Shown here: positions 15,580-24,118 of the stretch, in pieces | Layout: every line of letters starts with the position of its first letter | Position numbering within the stretch: the first letter of the stretch is position 1 | NCBI GenBank assembly: GCA_900769665.1 | Contig: CAAGHL010000043.1 | Location: forward strand, 1 to 47,197 | DNA: 47,197 bases | DNA from: Clostridia bacterium | GTDB taxonomy: Bacteria > Bacillota > Clostridia > Christensenellales > CAG-314 | Direction: 5' to 3' | Program-made: the position numbers and the translations under genes | Notes under the pieces: model-generated | The model's input: only the letters and a program-made list of their open reading frames with translations | Told to the model about the DNA's origin: nothing | Databases searched by the model: none

Positions 15580-17628
15580 TTACTCGTCGGCTTGCAGTTT
15601 CTTTGCTTCTTCCACGATCTTGGCAACGTTAGCCGCAGGAACTTCCTCGTAGCGAACAAAGTTCATTTCAAACTTTCCGCGACCTTGAGTCATGCTACGC
15701 AAATCGGTTGCATACTTGGAAATCTCGCTCAAAGGAGCTTCCGCCGTAACGACTTGCTTGCCCTTGACCATTTCCGTACCCATGATACGTCCGCGACGTT
15801 TGTTCATGTCGCCCATGATGTCGCCGAGGTAGTTGTCGGGGACAACGATACGCAACTCGTAGATAGGTTCGAGAAGCACGGGACCTGCCTTGACGCAGCC
15901 GTCTTTGTAAGCAAGGATTGCTGCCATTTGGAATGCGATATCCTTACTGTCTACGGGGTGGCTGGATCCGTCAAACAACGTAGCCTTGAGGTTGACCATC
16001 GGGTATCCTGCCAAAACGCCCTTTTGGATGGCTTGGCGAAGTCCCTTTTCTACCGAGGGGATAAATTGACGAGGCACTGTACCGCCTACAACTGCGTCGA
16101 CAAACTCGAACACGCCGTCAGCCGCACCCGGCTCGAAGCGAACTTTACAGTGACCGTATTGTCCTGCGCCGCCCGATTGCTTCTTGTGTTTACCTTCGGC
16201 TTCCGCCATCTTGCGGATGGTTTCACGGTAAGCAATACGAGGATCGGTAAGCACCGCTTCGCAGTTGAACTTGCCTTTGAGTTTCTTACACAATACGTCA
16301 AGTTGCGTTTCGCCGAGTCCCGACAAAATCATTTCGCCAGTTTCGGCGTCCTTGGTTACGGTAAAGGCGATGTCTTCGTCTTTAAGCTTGGACAATCCGC
16401 CGAACACCTTGTCTTCGTCGCCCTTCTTGGCGGCATATACGGCGCGGCTGTACACGGGACGAGGCAATTCCACAGGAGGAAGTTTGACGTCGCCGCTTTC
16501 GCACAATACGTCGCCCGTACTTGTTGCGGACAACTTTGCAAGGGCGGCAATATCGCCTGCAACGGCACAATCGGCAGTTTCCTGCTTTTTGCCCTTCATA
16601 AAGTAAACGGTGCTGATTTTTTCCACAGTGTCGCTATTTTCGTTTTTCAAAGTCATACCGCTCTTCAATGTGCCGCTTACAACCTTGAAAATAGACAATC
16701 TACCCACAAACGGGTCTGCGATGGTCTTGAATACGCGCAAAACCACTTGTGCGTTGGGGTCGGCAGGGATAGCCTTGCCTTCGGCGTCGATTGTGGGACG
16801 TTTGTCCGGTCCGGGCAGTGTGGAAACAATCATTTCCAACAAGCCTGCAATGCCTTTGTTTGCCGTAGCCGAGCCTGCGATTACAGGGATAGCCGCGCCG
16901 TTTAGCAACGCCGTGCCGAAACCGCCGTACACTTCCTCTGCGGTAAGCTCTTCGCCTTCGAAGAATTTCATCATCAATTCGTCGTCGCCTTCTGCTGCCA
17001 TTTCAACCACTTGTGCACGCACTTCGTCGTACTCGCCCTTGAGGTTGGCAGGGATTTCGGAGGAAACTTCCTTAGCGGCAAAGTCCACGTAGGACGCAGT
17101 AATTGCGTTGGCGTAACCGATCATCTTTGCGCCGTCCATGTTGGGTGCGATTACCGAGTTGACCTTGGGGAACTTAGCCTTGATTGCCGCGACAGTCGTG
17201 TTGAAGTTGGCGTTTTCCTTGTCGATACCGTTGATGAAAATCATGCAAGGTATCTTGTTGTCGCCGCAGTACTCCAACGCTTTTTCAGTGCCGACGGTCA
17301 TACTGCCGGAAGCTCCCGTAACAATGATTGCCGCGTCGGCCACCGTCAAGGCTTCCAACATTTCGCTTTCGAAGTCGAAATATCCCGGTACGTCGATAAT
17401 GTTGATTTTCTTTCCCTTGTAGGTGCAATTGGCGATGGACAAGCTGATAGAAATTTTACGTGCGATTTCTTCGGGGTCGAAGTCCATTGTCGAGTTTCCG
17501 TCGTCGGTACGACCGAGTCTGTCGATTGCCCCTGCATTGTACAAAATAGCCTCGGCAAGGGATGTTTTGCCTTCTCCGCTGTGACCGATGAGAGCTATGT
17601 TTCTGATGTCATTTTGCGATACTGCCAT
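15580..17628 (-). CDS. EF-G paralogue (FusA2-like translational GTPase)
   Basis: This 682-aa protein has the domain layout of elongation factor G: a GTPase domain with P-loop GHSGEGKT (15-22), G3 DVPGY near 79-83 and G4 NGID, then the beta-barrel domain II (VVLRVFKTIADPFVGRLSIF), domain III (SGLGETQLDVL), domain IV (HKKQSGGAGQYG) and a C-terminal domain V (PIYELRIVVP). The G3 motif has Tyr where standard EF-G has the catalytic His (DTPGH), and G4 is NGID rather than NKxD. These changes mark the EF-G-like paralogue group rather than the main elongation factor. By family knowledge its role is ribosome-associated but poorly defined. It is a single gene with its own promoter (17791-17819) and terminator. 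Confidence 0.88.
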   Translation of the reverse strand: MAVSQNDIRNIALIGHSGEGKTSLAEAILYNAGAIDRLGRTDDGNSTMDFDPEEIARKISISLSIANCTYKGKKINIIDVPGYFDFESEMLEALTVADAAIIVTGASGSMTVGTEKALEYCGDNKIPCMIFINGIDKENANFNTTVAAIKAKFPKVNSVIAPNMDGAKMIGYANAITASYVDFAAKEVSSEIPANLKGEYDEVRAQVVEMAAEGDDELMMKFFEGEELTAEEVYGGFGTALLNGAAIPVIAGSATANKGIAGLLEMIVSTLPGPDKRPTIDAEGKAIPADPNAQVVLRVFKTIADPFVGRLSIFKVVSGTLKSGMTLKNENSDTVEKISTVYFMKGKKQETADCAVAGDIAALAKLSATSTGDVLCESGDVKLPPVELPRPVYSRAVYAAKKGDEDKVFGGLSKLKDEDIAFTVTKDAETGEMILSGLGETQLDVLCKKLKGKFNCEAVLTDPRIAYRETIRKMAEAEGKHKKQSGGAGQYGHCKVRFEPGAADGVFEFVDAVVGGTVPRQFIPSVEKGLRQAIQKGVLAGYPMVNLKATLFDGSSHPVDSKDIAFQMAAILAYKDGCVKAGPVLLEPIYELRIVVPDNYLGDIMGDMNKRRGRIMGTEMVKGKQVVTAEAPLSEISKYATDLRSMTQGRGKFEMNFVRYEEVPAANVAKIVEEAKKLQADE

Positions 17629-17790
17629 TGTCTGTACTCCTGATAAAATATTTCTCTATGTCTGCAAAAATTCGGTGCAATCTACCGACAAATCCGCACG
17701 CCACAGCAACTAACCCACAAATATAACGCTTGACATGCACTCGATTGCAACGTATGTCATCGATTGCTTTTTCACAAACCACTGTATACC

Positions 17791-17819
17791 ATTATATACT
17801 AATCAAAACCCATTTTCAA
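17791..17819 (-). promoter_or_regulatory. Promoter of the EF-G-like gene
   Basis: On the minus strand TTGAAA (17819-17814) and TATAAT (17796-17791) are separated by 17 bp. The expected start is near 17784, leaving a leader of about 155 nt. The box overlaps the weak hairpin that follows the MurI-like gene. Confidence 0.6.
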
Positions 17820-17827
17820 GGGGGTTT
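17806..17827 (-). terminator. Weak hairpin after the MurI-like gene
   Basis: A 6-bp AAACCC/GGGTTT stem with a ten-base loop lies directly after the stop at 17835 and overlaps the next promoter. The T run is poor, so read-through into the EF-G-like gene is possible. Confidence 0.35.
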
Positions 17828-17834
17828 GCAAAAT

Positions 17835-18506
17835 TTATTCCAAAAAATATGAGTATTTTTCCGTCAAATCGTTAAAGTCCTCGTCCAAAATGACGCAAAC
17901 CCCGTCATCCTTGATGTTTTTCCTGTATTTTTTGCGCAATCGACGCACCACGCCGTCCACGCTGTCGAACACTTGCGCATTGGGGAAAACGCGTTTGAAA
18001 CAACGTTTGTAGTTGTTCATGCTACTGTGTCCGATGGCAATACAATCGAAACTGCCGCTATATTTGTCGGCACACTCGCGTATGTAGTCCACAATGTGCT
18101 GTTCGTTGCCTGCCTCGGCAAGCTCGACAAATCTCGGCATAACCACGGTGATCGTGTTGTCCGAAGGAAAAGTTGCCGACGGATCGCAGGTAGCGACCAA
18201 TACGTTACTGACCGTGTACGTTGCCGAATGTAACACGGGCGTCTCGCAGTAATACACCGAGTTGCCCCTTACCGACAATGCTCTGCCTACATACGCCAAC
18301 GCCACCGAAGAATACACCACCGCGTCGCACCCGCGCGAAAACAATGTTTTAGTAAGGGCCTCGGCTCGTGCAAACAAAGCTCGTCCGCCCCCGACAAAGG
18401 GTTTGTCCGCAAGTACAAATTCGTAATTACAAGGCAAAGTTTGTCTGAGTTTTCCCAATAGATACATGCCGCCCGCGTTGTCGTCTATAACTCCGATTTT
18501 TACCAT
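17835..18506 (-). CDS. MurI-like Asp/Glu racemase-fold protein without catalytic cysteines
   Basis: This 223-aa protein aligns by eye with glutamate racemase: it opens IGVIDDNAGGMYLLGKLRQ (compare IGVFDSGVGG), and the strand-loop regions at GCDAVVYSSVAL and CIAIGHSSMN fall where MurI has ACNT and GCTH. Glutamate racemase uses two cysteines as acid/base pair. Here the first position is S67 and the second is His, so both are replaced while D8 is kept. It is also shorter than typical MurI (about 260 aa). It is therefore unlikely to be a normal racemase. GGAGG stands before the ATG, and a 34-bp dyad with the -10 box covers the leader. It could be a non-catalytic or altered-function paralogue. Confidence 0.65.
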   Translation of the reverse strand: MVKIGVIDDNAGGMYLLGKLRQTLPCNYEFVLADKPFVGGGRALFARAEALTKTLFSRGCDAVVYSSVALAYVGRALSVRGNSVYYCETPVLHSATYTVSNVLVATCDPSATFPSDNTITVVMPRFVELAEAGNEQHIVDYIRECADKYSGSFDCIAIGHSSMNNYKRCFKRVFPNAQVFDSVDGVVRRLRKKYRKNIKDDGVCVILDEDFNDLTEKYSYFLE

Positions 18507-18515
18507 AGTTTTTCC

Positions 18516-18549
18516 TCCGACAATAATACTACATTATTATATTGTCGGA
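18516..18549 (-). promoter_or_regulatory. Dyad operator over the -10 box and RBS of the MurI-like gene
   Basis: Perfect 10-bp arms TCCGACAATA (18516-18525) and TATTGTCGGA (18540-18549) enclose 14 bases. On the minus strand the sequence contains a TATAAT -10 box, and its proximal arm runs into the GGAGG of the next start codon. This is the placement expected for a repressor site, or for a hairpin that hides the ribosome binding site if transcription starts further upstream. Confidence 0.5.
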
Positions 18550-18696
18550 CTGTCGGTACTAATACCAATGTTTTGACGGGCAATTACTTTTACTCTTGAC
18601 AAAAAATTTGTTGGGTTGCGCGTATGCATTACATTGCCGCCGTTTACCGTGCGTAAATGTCATTTATTACTTGGAAAGCACCCACCATAGTAGGAC

Positions 18697-18727
18697 AAAG
18701 GGACGAGCGCAAATGTCCCGTCCCTTT
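18697..18727 (-). terminator. Hairpin terminator after the collagen-like lipoprotein
   Basis: Nine-base arms AAAGGGACG and CGTCCCTTT at 18697-18705 and 18719-18727 pair perfectly around 13 bases. There is no long T run, so strength is uncertain. Confidence 0.55.
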
Positions 18728-18848
18728 ACCCTGCTTACTTGTGGTTTGAAGTAAAGCATATTTCTTGTGGCTTGGAGAAGATTAACGTCTTTGCCAATCA
18801 AGCTTGTTTTGTGGGCGCACCGTTCCGTAACTACGCCCGTGTTTCACG

Positions 18849-20012
18849 CTAAGCAATGATCAACTTGATATTGGACACGGTTGCCGTTTTGAGGTAATAC
18901 ACGTTGAAACCGATTTCGCCGCCGACAAACGCGCCTGCCGCCGTTGTGTACTTTAAGTTGTTGTTGACAAACATTTTTATGGAACCGTCCGTACCTACAA
19001 CCACTTTGAGATGTTGTTTCTTCACGGAGAAATCGACTTCCGGCGCCGTCCAAGTCGTATCCCTTGCCGACGGGGTATTCCAATCGCGCGCGGCGTCGTC
19101 GCCTACACCGTTGACAAAGAAGCAGGTGAAGTGAGAGTTAATTTGCAACATCGCAACGCCTTCCAAACTGCTTGTAGCCTTACTGTTGTTGTTTAAGCTG
19201 ATAGAAATACTGCTGTATTCGTTGTCGGCACTGCCTATTTCGACGTCGGCTTCCAACATAAACGCCTTGCCCGCTTCCATACTGCGAACGGTATTGCCTT
19301 GACTGTCCGTCCATTGCAATGCGGCATAAGCATACCACCAGTGCGGAGCGACGTCGGAGTAGACAAAATTGCCCGCTTCGTTTTGAGTCCAACCATACAC
19401 GGTGTAATCGAAATTTGCCCCGTTTTTGACGCCGTGAGGTATCAGCGACGCATTGACGGCGGACATCAATTCATACTTTGCATGCAACGTAACGTCGGCA
19501 GTTATCGGCGTGTAATCGGTAAAACGTTGAGTTTTGTTTACTCCGCCTTGGGTATACCAACCGACAAAGTTGTACATTTCTTTGGACGGTTCCGGTAATT
19601 CCGTTGCCATTCCCTTAATTACTTTGAGTGTACTTTCCGCCAAAGTTCCGCCATCGGCGTCAAACGTAACGGTTACTTGTTCGACATCTGCCAAGCGGCA
19701 ATTTACAAGGTCGTCAAGCCATTCTTCTTCCGACTTGTTGTACTCGGGGTGAGCGGCAATATAAATTTCGTAAGCGGATTTGCCGTCTTTGCCGATTGCG
19801 CCGTCCTTGCCGTCGGCTCCGTTAGTGCCGTTAATTCCGTCCTTGCCGTCCAATCCGTCTTTGCCGGCAGGACCGGCAGGTCCCATGGGACCGATTGCTC
19901 CGGTGTCGCCCTTGTCACCCTTGTCGCCCTTTTCGGGAGTTCCGCATGCCGCAAACGCAAACATGCCCAACACAAGCACTAACACCAATGTTACAGCTAA
20001 ACACTTTTTCAT
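18849..20012 (-). CDS. Collagen-like lipoprotein with InlB-type repeat and jelly-roll domain
   Basis: The start at 20012 has AAGGAG upstream and gives 387 aa; the longer frame to 20069 adds a non-signal tail. Anchor C23 follows FAAC. Residues about 28-80 are 17 collagen-type G-x-y triplets (GDKGDKGDTGAIGPMGPAG at the start, later many GKD units). A short conserved linker SAYEIYIAAHPEYNKSEEEW follows. Residues about 135-190 form an InlB-like repeat (VTFDADGGT, GWYT, VTLHAKYE). The last 190 residues look like a concanavalin/LamG-type jelly roll with KQHLKVVVGTDGSIKMFVNN. It probably projects from the membrane through the wall on a collagen stalk and binds glycan. It is the last gene after the GH32 and tail-anchored protein genes, 90 bp downstream. 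Confidence 0.82.
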   Translation of the reverse strand: MKKCLAVTLVLVLVLGMFAFAACGTPEKGDKGDKGDTGAIGPMGPAGPAGKDGLDGKDGINGTNGADGKDGAIGKDGKSAYEIYIAAHPEYNKSEEEWLDDLVNCRLADVEQVTVTFDADGGTLAESTLKVIKGMATELPEPSKEMYNFVGWYTQGGVNKTQRFTDYTPITADVTLHAKYELMSAVNASLIPHGVKNGANFDYTVYGWTQNEAGNFVYSDVAPHWWYAYAALQWTDSQGNTVRSMEAGKAFMLEADVEIGSADNEYSSISISLNNNSKATSSLEGVAMLQINSHFTCFFVNGVGDDAARDWNTPSARDTTWTAPEVDFSVKKQHLKVVVGTDGSIKMFVNNNLKYTTAAGAFVGGEIGFNVYYLKTATVSNIKLIIA

Positions 20013-20102
20013 AAAAACGTCTCCTTTTTCGGTCTTTTGACCGTAATTATATTTATTGATTTTTTGCAATTAAATACTTCTTAGTGGTACGTTAAACTCC
20101 GT

Positions 20103-21893
20103 TTAGTCGTGCTTTTTTCTTTTTCCGCATGCAACCGCGGCACTTCCCACAGCCACCGCAAGCGCAGTTCCGCCGACCGCTCCGACCACGGAGAAACAAC
20201 CCTTTTTGTCGTCGCTCGGTTTGTCGTCGGCAGGCTTGTCGTTCGGTTTGGCCTGTTGTGCGTACCAGTCGGACAATTTCTTCACTTGCTCGTACGCTTC
20301 GGCAAAATACTCTTTATCGGTCAGTCGGGCATATGCTTCCATAGCCTTTTGTGTAGCCGCTTTGCGTGCTTGCTCATCACCGTATTGCACTTGCTCCCAA
20401 GCGTCTACAAACGCCTTTACGTCGTCGCTACCATTGAAAAAGTTTATGGTAATTTTCTCATTGCCGAGTTCGTCGGCATTTTCAAATGCGCCGTCGGCAA
20501 TTGTCAGCGTAACGTACTTGTACTTGCTTGCCGTTCCGTCCCATGTCACACTCAGCGTGCGATCGTCCATGTCAAAAGTTGCCTCGCAATCGGTACGTTT
20601 GTCGTCAACTGTCAACGTCACGACCTTGCTTGTTTCCTTGACGGGCAAAACAAATTCGTCAAACACAACGCTTAACGTGCCCACCACGCTACCGCCGTTG
20701 TACCTTGCTTGCGCCGTCGGCTTGTTTGCTTGCGGCAATGACAAAATCGGTTGTTCCCTACCTCCGCCGACAAATTTTGCTTTATCGTCAAAGGAAACGT
20801 CGGCGGCATTTTTGTACAATCTGACATTATCCACCGAAATTTTTCCGTCTTGCGCACCGAAACGAAGTTGCAGGTTACCCTCCGACGGCGTAGTAAAGAT
20901 AATACGGATTTCGCAGTAATCGTCGGACGGAACCGTTACGTAGGAAGCTACGTTGTAACTCAAATCGGAGTACATCTTTCCTTGCTTGTCAAAGTTTGCC
21001 AAAGTACTTTTTTGTCCGTGCTTATCACTGACAACCGCAACGCACAACCGCGCATTACCGCTGCTTTTTACGCGAAACAACAACGTGTATACCTCGTTCG
21101 TTGCCAATTTTACGTTGTTGCCGCTTCCGCACAGCCACACCGTTGTGTTATTTGACGATTCGACGCAAACGGAATATTTGCCGTCTATCACATCGCCTTC
21201 GACGTATGCCAATTTACCTTGCGGCGCAAAATTACCGTCGATACCGTTCAAAACGCCGTAGCCGCCTTCAAAATCTTCGTCGAATATCAGTTTGTCGCGA
21301 GGAACAAACACGCTGTCCAATAAACTCGGCTCGGTGCCTTCCGTCATCGTCACGTCGTCCAGTAGGTAACCGACCGTACCTTTGGCACCAAACACCAGAG
21401 TGTAATCGCTTGCTCCGCCAACGGTAAAAGTAACAAAAGCAGTTGTACGGTAGAATCCCTTGTCAAAGCTTGCGCCGATGTAGTTCGCGCCGAAACTTGT
21501 CACCGCGCCGTTGTTGTCGAAACCTAAATAGGCAGCATTGTCTACGTCGGACGAACTTTTGATGTTTACGTAGGCAAAGGCGCCGCTTGTTGGGTTGACA
21601 AAGTTGTATCTAAACGCAACTGTGTATGTTTTATTAGGTGCGATCGATGCTTTGAAGGTCACAAAATCGTTCCACTCCGACGCACTTTTACACAACAAAC
21701 TGGCATTGTCGCCTATTACATTGTCTTTGACGACGGTTGCCGATCGCAAATAAAACGAGTCGGTCGAACCCTCGAATTTCTCACAAATAATCATGTCGTC
21801 CAAACTCTTTGCAATCGCAACTCCCGTCGTTAATGTCAACAAGACAACCAAGCACACGCAAATTATAAACGCAACCGATCTAAAGTTTTTCAT
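20103..21893 (-). CDS. Tail-anchored surface protein with carbohydrate-binding-like modules
   Basis: The start at 21893 overlaps the GH32 stop as ATGA and has CGGAGG eight bases upstream; the frame beyond it is the shadow of the GH32 gene. The 596-aa product has an N-terminal signal helix (about 5-26). Two sandwich modules follow: about 30-185 (MIICEKFEGSTDSFYLRS, closing YLLDDVTM) and about 195-355 (LIFDEDFEGGYGVLNG, closing KISVDNVRLYK). A third strand-rich domain and a helical region with WEQVQYGDEQARKA come next. It ends in a Lys/Asp/Pro-rich spacer (KPADDKPSDDKK), a hydrophobic helix starting with GC, and GKRKKHD. That is a C-terminal wall or membrane sorting-type tail. Translational coupling to GH32 suggests it holds fructan at the surface; this is inference. 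Confidence 0.75.
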   Translation of the reverse strand: MKNFRSVAFIICVCLVVLLTLTTGVAIAKSLDDMIICEKFEGSTDSFYLRSATVVKDNVIGDNASLLCKSASEWNDFVTFKASIAPNKTYTVAFRYNFVNPTSGAFAYVNIKSSSDVDNAAYLGFDNNGAVTSFGANYIGASFDKGFYRTTAFVTFTVGGASDYTLVFGAKGTVGYLLDDVTMTEGTEPSLLDSVFVPRDKLIFDEDFEGGYGVLNGIDGNFAPQGKLAYVEGDVIDGKYSVCVESSNNTTVWLCGSGNNVKLATNEVYTLLFRVKSSGNARLCVAVVSDKHGQKSTLANFDKQGKMYSDLSYNVASYVTVPSDDYCEIRIIFTTPSEGNLQLRFGAQDGKISVDNVRLYKNAADVSFDDKAKFVGGGREQPILSLPQANKPTAQARYNGGSVVGTLSVVFDEFVLPVKETSKVVTLTVDDKRTDCEATFDMDDRTLSVTWDGTASKYKYVTLTIADGAFENADELGNEKITINFFNGSDDVKAFVDAWEQVQYGDEQARKAATQKAMEAYARLTDKEYFAEAYEQVKKLSDWYAQQAKPNDKPADDKPSDDKKGCFSVVGAVGGTALAVAVGSAAVACGKRKKHD

Positions 21894-24118
21894 CTTGTTG
21901 CCTCCGTGTAGTCGTAGTAGGTTACTTCGGTAAAATAAGCCGTTCCGCCCTCGGCAAACAAACGCACGGCGTTGCCCTCCGTCGGATAAATGCGACGACT
22001 CATACAAAGCTCGTTGTTTACATACACTTCCACGATTGTATTGTCTACAAATATTCGGAGCGTCACCTCGTCGGTGTTTTCCACGGGCATGGATTTTTGT
22101 TCGGCTTGCCATTCGTACGCCATGAAGTCAAAAATGTACTTGTTGTACGGGTAATTTGCCATGGAACTGTCGGCATAGTCGATATGCACGCATCCATCGT
22201 CGCGATCCAAGTAAATCGCCGTTTGCTCCAACCCGCCGCATGCTATTTTTACACCGGCGCGAGTAGCCGAAAGCATGTTTAATTTTACCGTCAACTCGTA
22301 TGCTCCACTTCCGAACACCGTTGTCTTATCCTTGCCGCCCTTGACAAGCGCAGATATACTTTGAGCTCCACCGCGCAATGCGTCTACGGTTGTCGGCAAC
22401 GGTTGCACGACAAGTTGACCGTATTTGTCACAGCCGAGCAATCGAGGCATGGTCATCACTCCGTTAAAACCGCTTGCGTTGCGTTCCTCTCCCCTGCGCA
22501 TTTCCGTCATCAACGACAGGTAAATTGTCTGATTTGTTTGTTCGTCGTAATAGGCAACTTGTCCCATCTCGTTTCCGCCGTAATTGTTCATACGCCCGTA
22601 TGACAGTATCTCGAACCGTTCGTTGACAATCTTGCCTGTAAAGTAACTCACGCCGCTACGATGACTGCAAGAAGTAAGCAAGTATATCGTGTTACCTTTG
22701 CCGTCTACGCCAAGCTTGGACAGGTTAGGACATGCCATGTCCTCTTCGGCGCTTAAATATTCGTCAGGTTGAATAAACTCGCCTACTACGTCCCACTTTG
22801 TAAGGTTTAACGACTTATATAGGTACGTTGTAGGTTTATCTGTGTCGACGGTTTTGTTGCCGCTCAACATGTAGTAAACGCCATTATCTATCCATACGTT
22901 GCTGACGTCGTACACCTTGTAATTTGCCTCGCCTGTCGGTATCGGCAACACAGGGTTAGCCTCGTCGTTTACCCATTCCGTCAGTTTGGGATCGGACAAA
23001 TCCTTTGGTCGAGCAAGGCATATACCTACACCGTTTGCGTAGTAGACAACGCATGGCTTACCGTCCTTATCGAAAAACGCATTGCCGCTCCACACTCCGT
23101 TGGCGTTGTAGTGTTGGTCGGGCTTGATTGCCGTTCCGAGATACTCAAAGTCGACAAAATCTTTTGTTACGCTGTGCATCCATCCGTACGGTCCGTTGCC
23201 GTTAATGGACTCGGTAAACTGATTGAATACGTGGTAGTAACCGTTGTAGTAGAAAAATCCGTTAATATCGTTCATGTATCCGCCTGCAAAGGGGTACAGG
23301 TGCCAACTCGGAGACATACCTTGATTGCGCACTAATTTTTCGGCAAGGTCGTAGTTTCCGTTTTTGCGAGCCTCTTCGATACGCGCCGACAAATCTACAA
23401 ATTTTCTTGTTACCGTTTCGGTATATCTTGTCTCGACGTCGGGTGTATAAGGCTCTTTGACGGATTCTGTTTGATTTGCCACGTTGTCACCTCTGTAAAT
23501 TTGCACGTCGTCAACGGCAATTTGTCCTTTACCGTCGGCACGATTTATTCCGAATTTTACTGCGTAACCGCCACAACTTGTAGTAAAGGTGAATTTTACA
23601 ATGGCGTAGTCACCTTTCATCTTGATATAGGAAGTCGTTTTGTCGTATAAATACCAGTCTTTGAAATTGCCGTCGTCGCCGCCTTTTGCTCCGCACTCAC
23701 GCATGGAATAGTCTCCGCCGAATCGCAAGTAGCGAAAATTGTTGCCGTCTGCACCGACTTCGACGTAAAAATTTCCGTCACCGACAAACGACTCCGTTAC
23801 CTTTACTTTTGCCACAACGCTGTACTTTTGTTTTGCGCCCAACACAAGCGCACGACTGTCCGTTTGCATAAACAGACTGTAACCGCTAATATCGGACGGA
23901 GAGAGTGCAGACATCTTTCCGTTGATCTTTTTTGACATTTCGCATGTCAACGTGTATGTACTGTCGGCACCTATGAAAACTTTATTACTTTTTTGCGTCG
24001 GTTCAAAGTCTTCGCTTAACAAGGGTGTGACGTCGCCGTCGGCAACGGCTAACGGCGAGCAAAAAGCAACGTTCCACAAAACGACCGCAGCGAAAATCAC
24101 AGCCAACAACTTTTTCAT
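21890..24118 (-). CDS. Secreted GH32 fructan hydrolase with N-terminal binding module
   Basis: This 742-aa protein has a signal peptide ending near AVA-DG (26-27). Residues about 30-215 are a sandwich module of the CBM type (LLSEDFEP, closing IAVDDVQIY). The GH32 five-bladed propeller starts near 272 with HLYPFAGGYMNDINGFFYYN, where D284 matches the nucleophile of WMNDPNG. VYDVSNVW (D404) matches the RDP transition-state site. The acid/base region reads AEEDMACPNL: the residue before Cys463 is Ala, not Glu as in the classic ECP motif, but glutamates at 458/459 fit an EDxxCP variant I recall from a GH32 subgroup. The C-terminal beta-sandwich ends the protein. Substrate is probably a fructan such as levan or inulin. 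It overlaps the AraC gene by ATGA and is preceded by CGGAGG. Confidence 0.88.
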   Translation of the reverse strand: MKKLLAVIFAAVVLWNVAFCSPLAVADGDVTPLLSEDFEPTQKSNKVFIGADSTYTLTCEMSKKINGKMSALSPSDISGYSLFMQTDSRALVLGAKQKYSVVAKVKVTESFVGDGNFYVEVGADGNNFRYLRFGGDYSMRECGAKGGDDGNFKDWYLYDKTTSYIKMKGDYAIVKFTFTTSCGGYAVKFGINRADGKGQIAVDDVQIYRGDNVANQTESVKEPYTPDVETRYTETVTRKFVDLSARIEEARKNGNYDLAEKLVRNQGMSPSWHLYPFAGGYMNDINGFFYYNGYYHVFNQFTESINGNGPYGWMHSVTKDFVDFEYLGTAIKPDQHYNANGVWSGNAFFDKDGKPCVVYYANGVGICLARPKDLSDPKLTEWVNDEANPVLPIPTGEANYKVYDVSNVWIDNGVYYMLSGNKTVDTDKPTTYLYKSLNLTKWDVVGEFIQPDEYLSAEEDMACPNLSKLGVDGKGNTIYLLTSCSHRSGVSYFTGKIVNERFEILSYGRMNNYGGNEMGQVAYYDEQTNQTIYLSLMTEMRRGEERNASGFNGVMTMPRLLGCDKYGQLVVQPLPTTVDALRGGAQSISALVKGGKDKTTVFGSGAYELTVKLNMLSATRAGVKIACGGLEQTAIYLDRDDGCVHIDYADSSMANYPYNKYIFDFMAYEWQAEQKSMPVENTDEVTLRIFVDNTIVEVYVNNELCMSRRIYPTEGNAVRLFAEGGTAYFTEVTYYDYTEATR

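Larger units (their letters stand above)
18507..18848. other. Intergenic region with operator and terminator
   Basis: These 342 bp hold the dyad at 18516-18549 and the hairpin at 18697-18727. No gene is seen. Confidence 0.6.
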
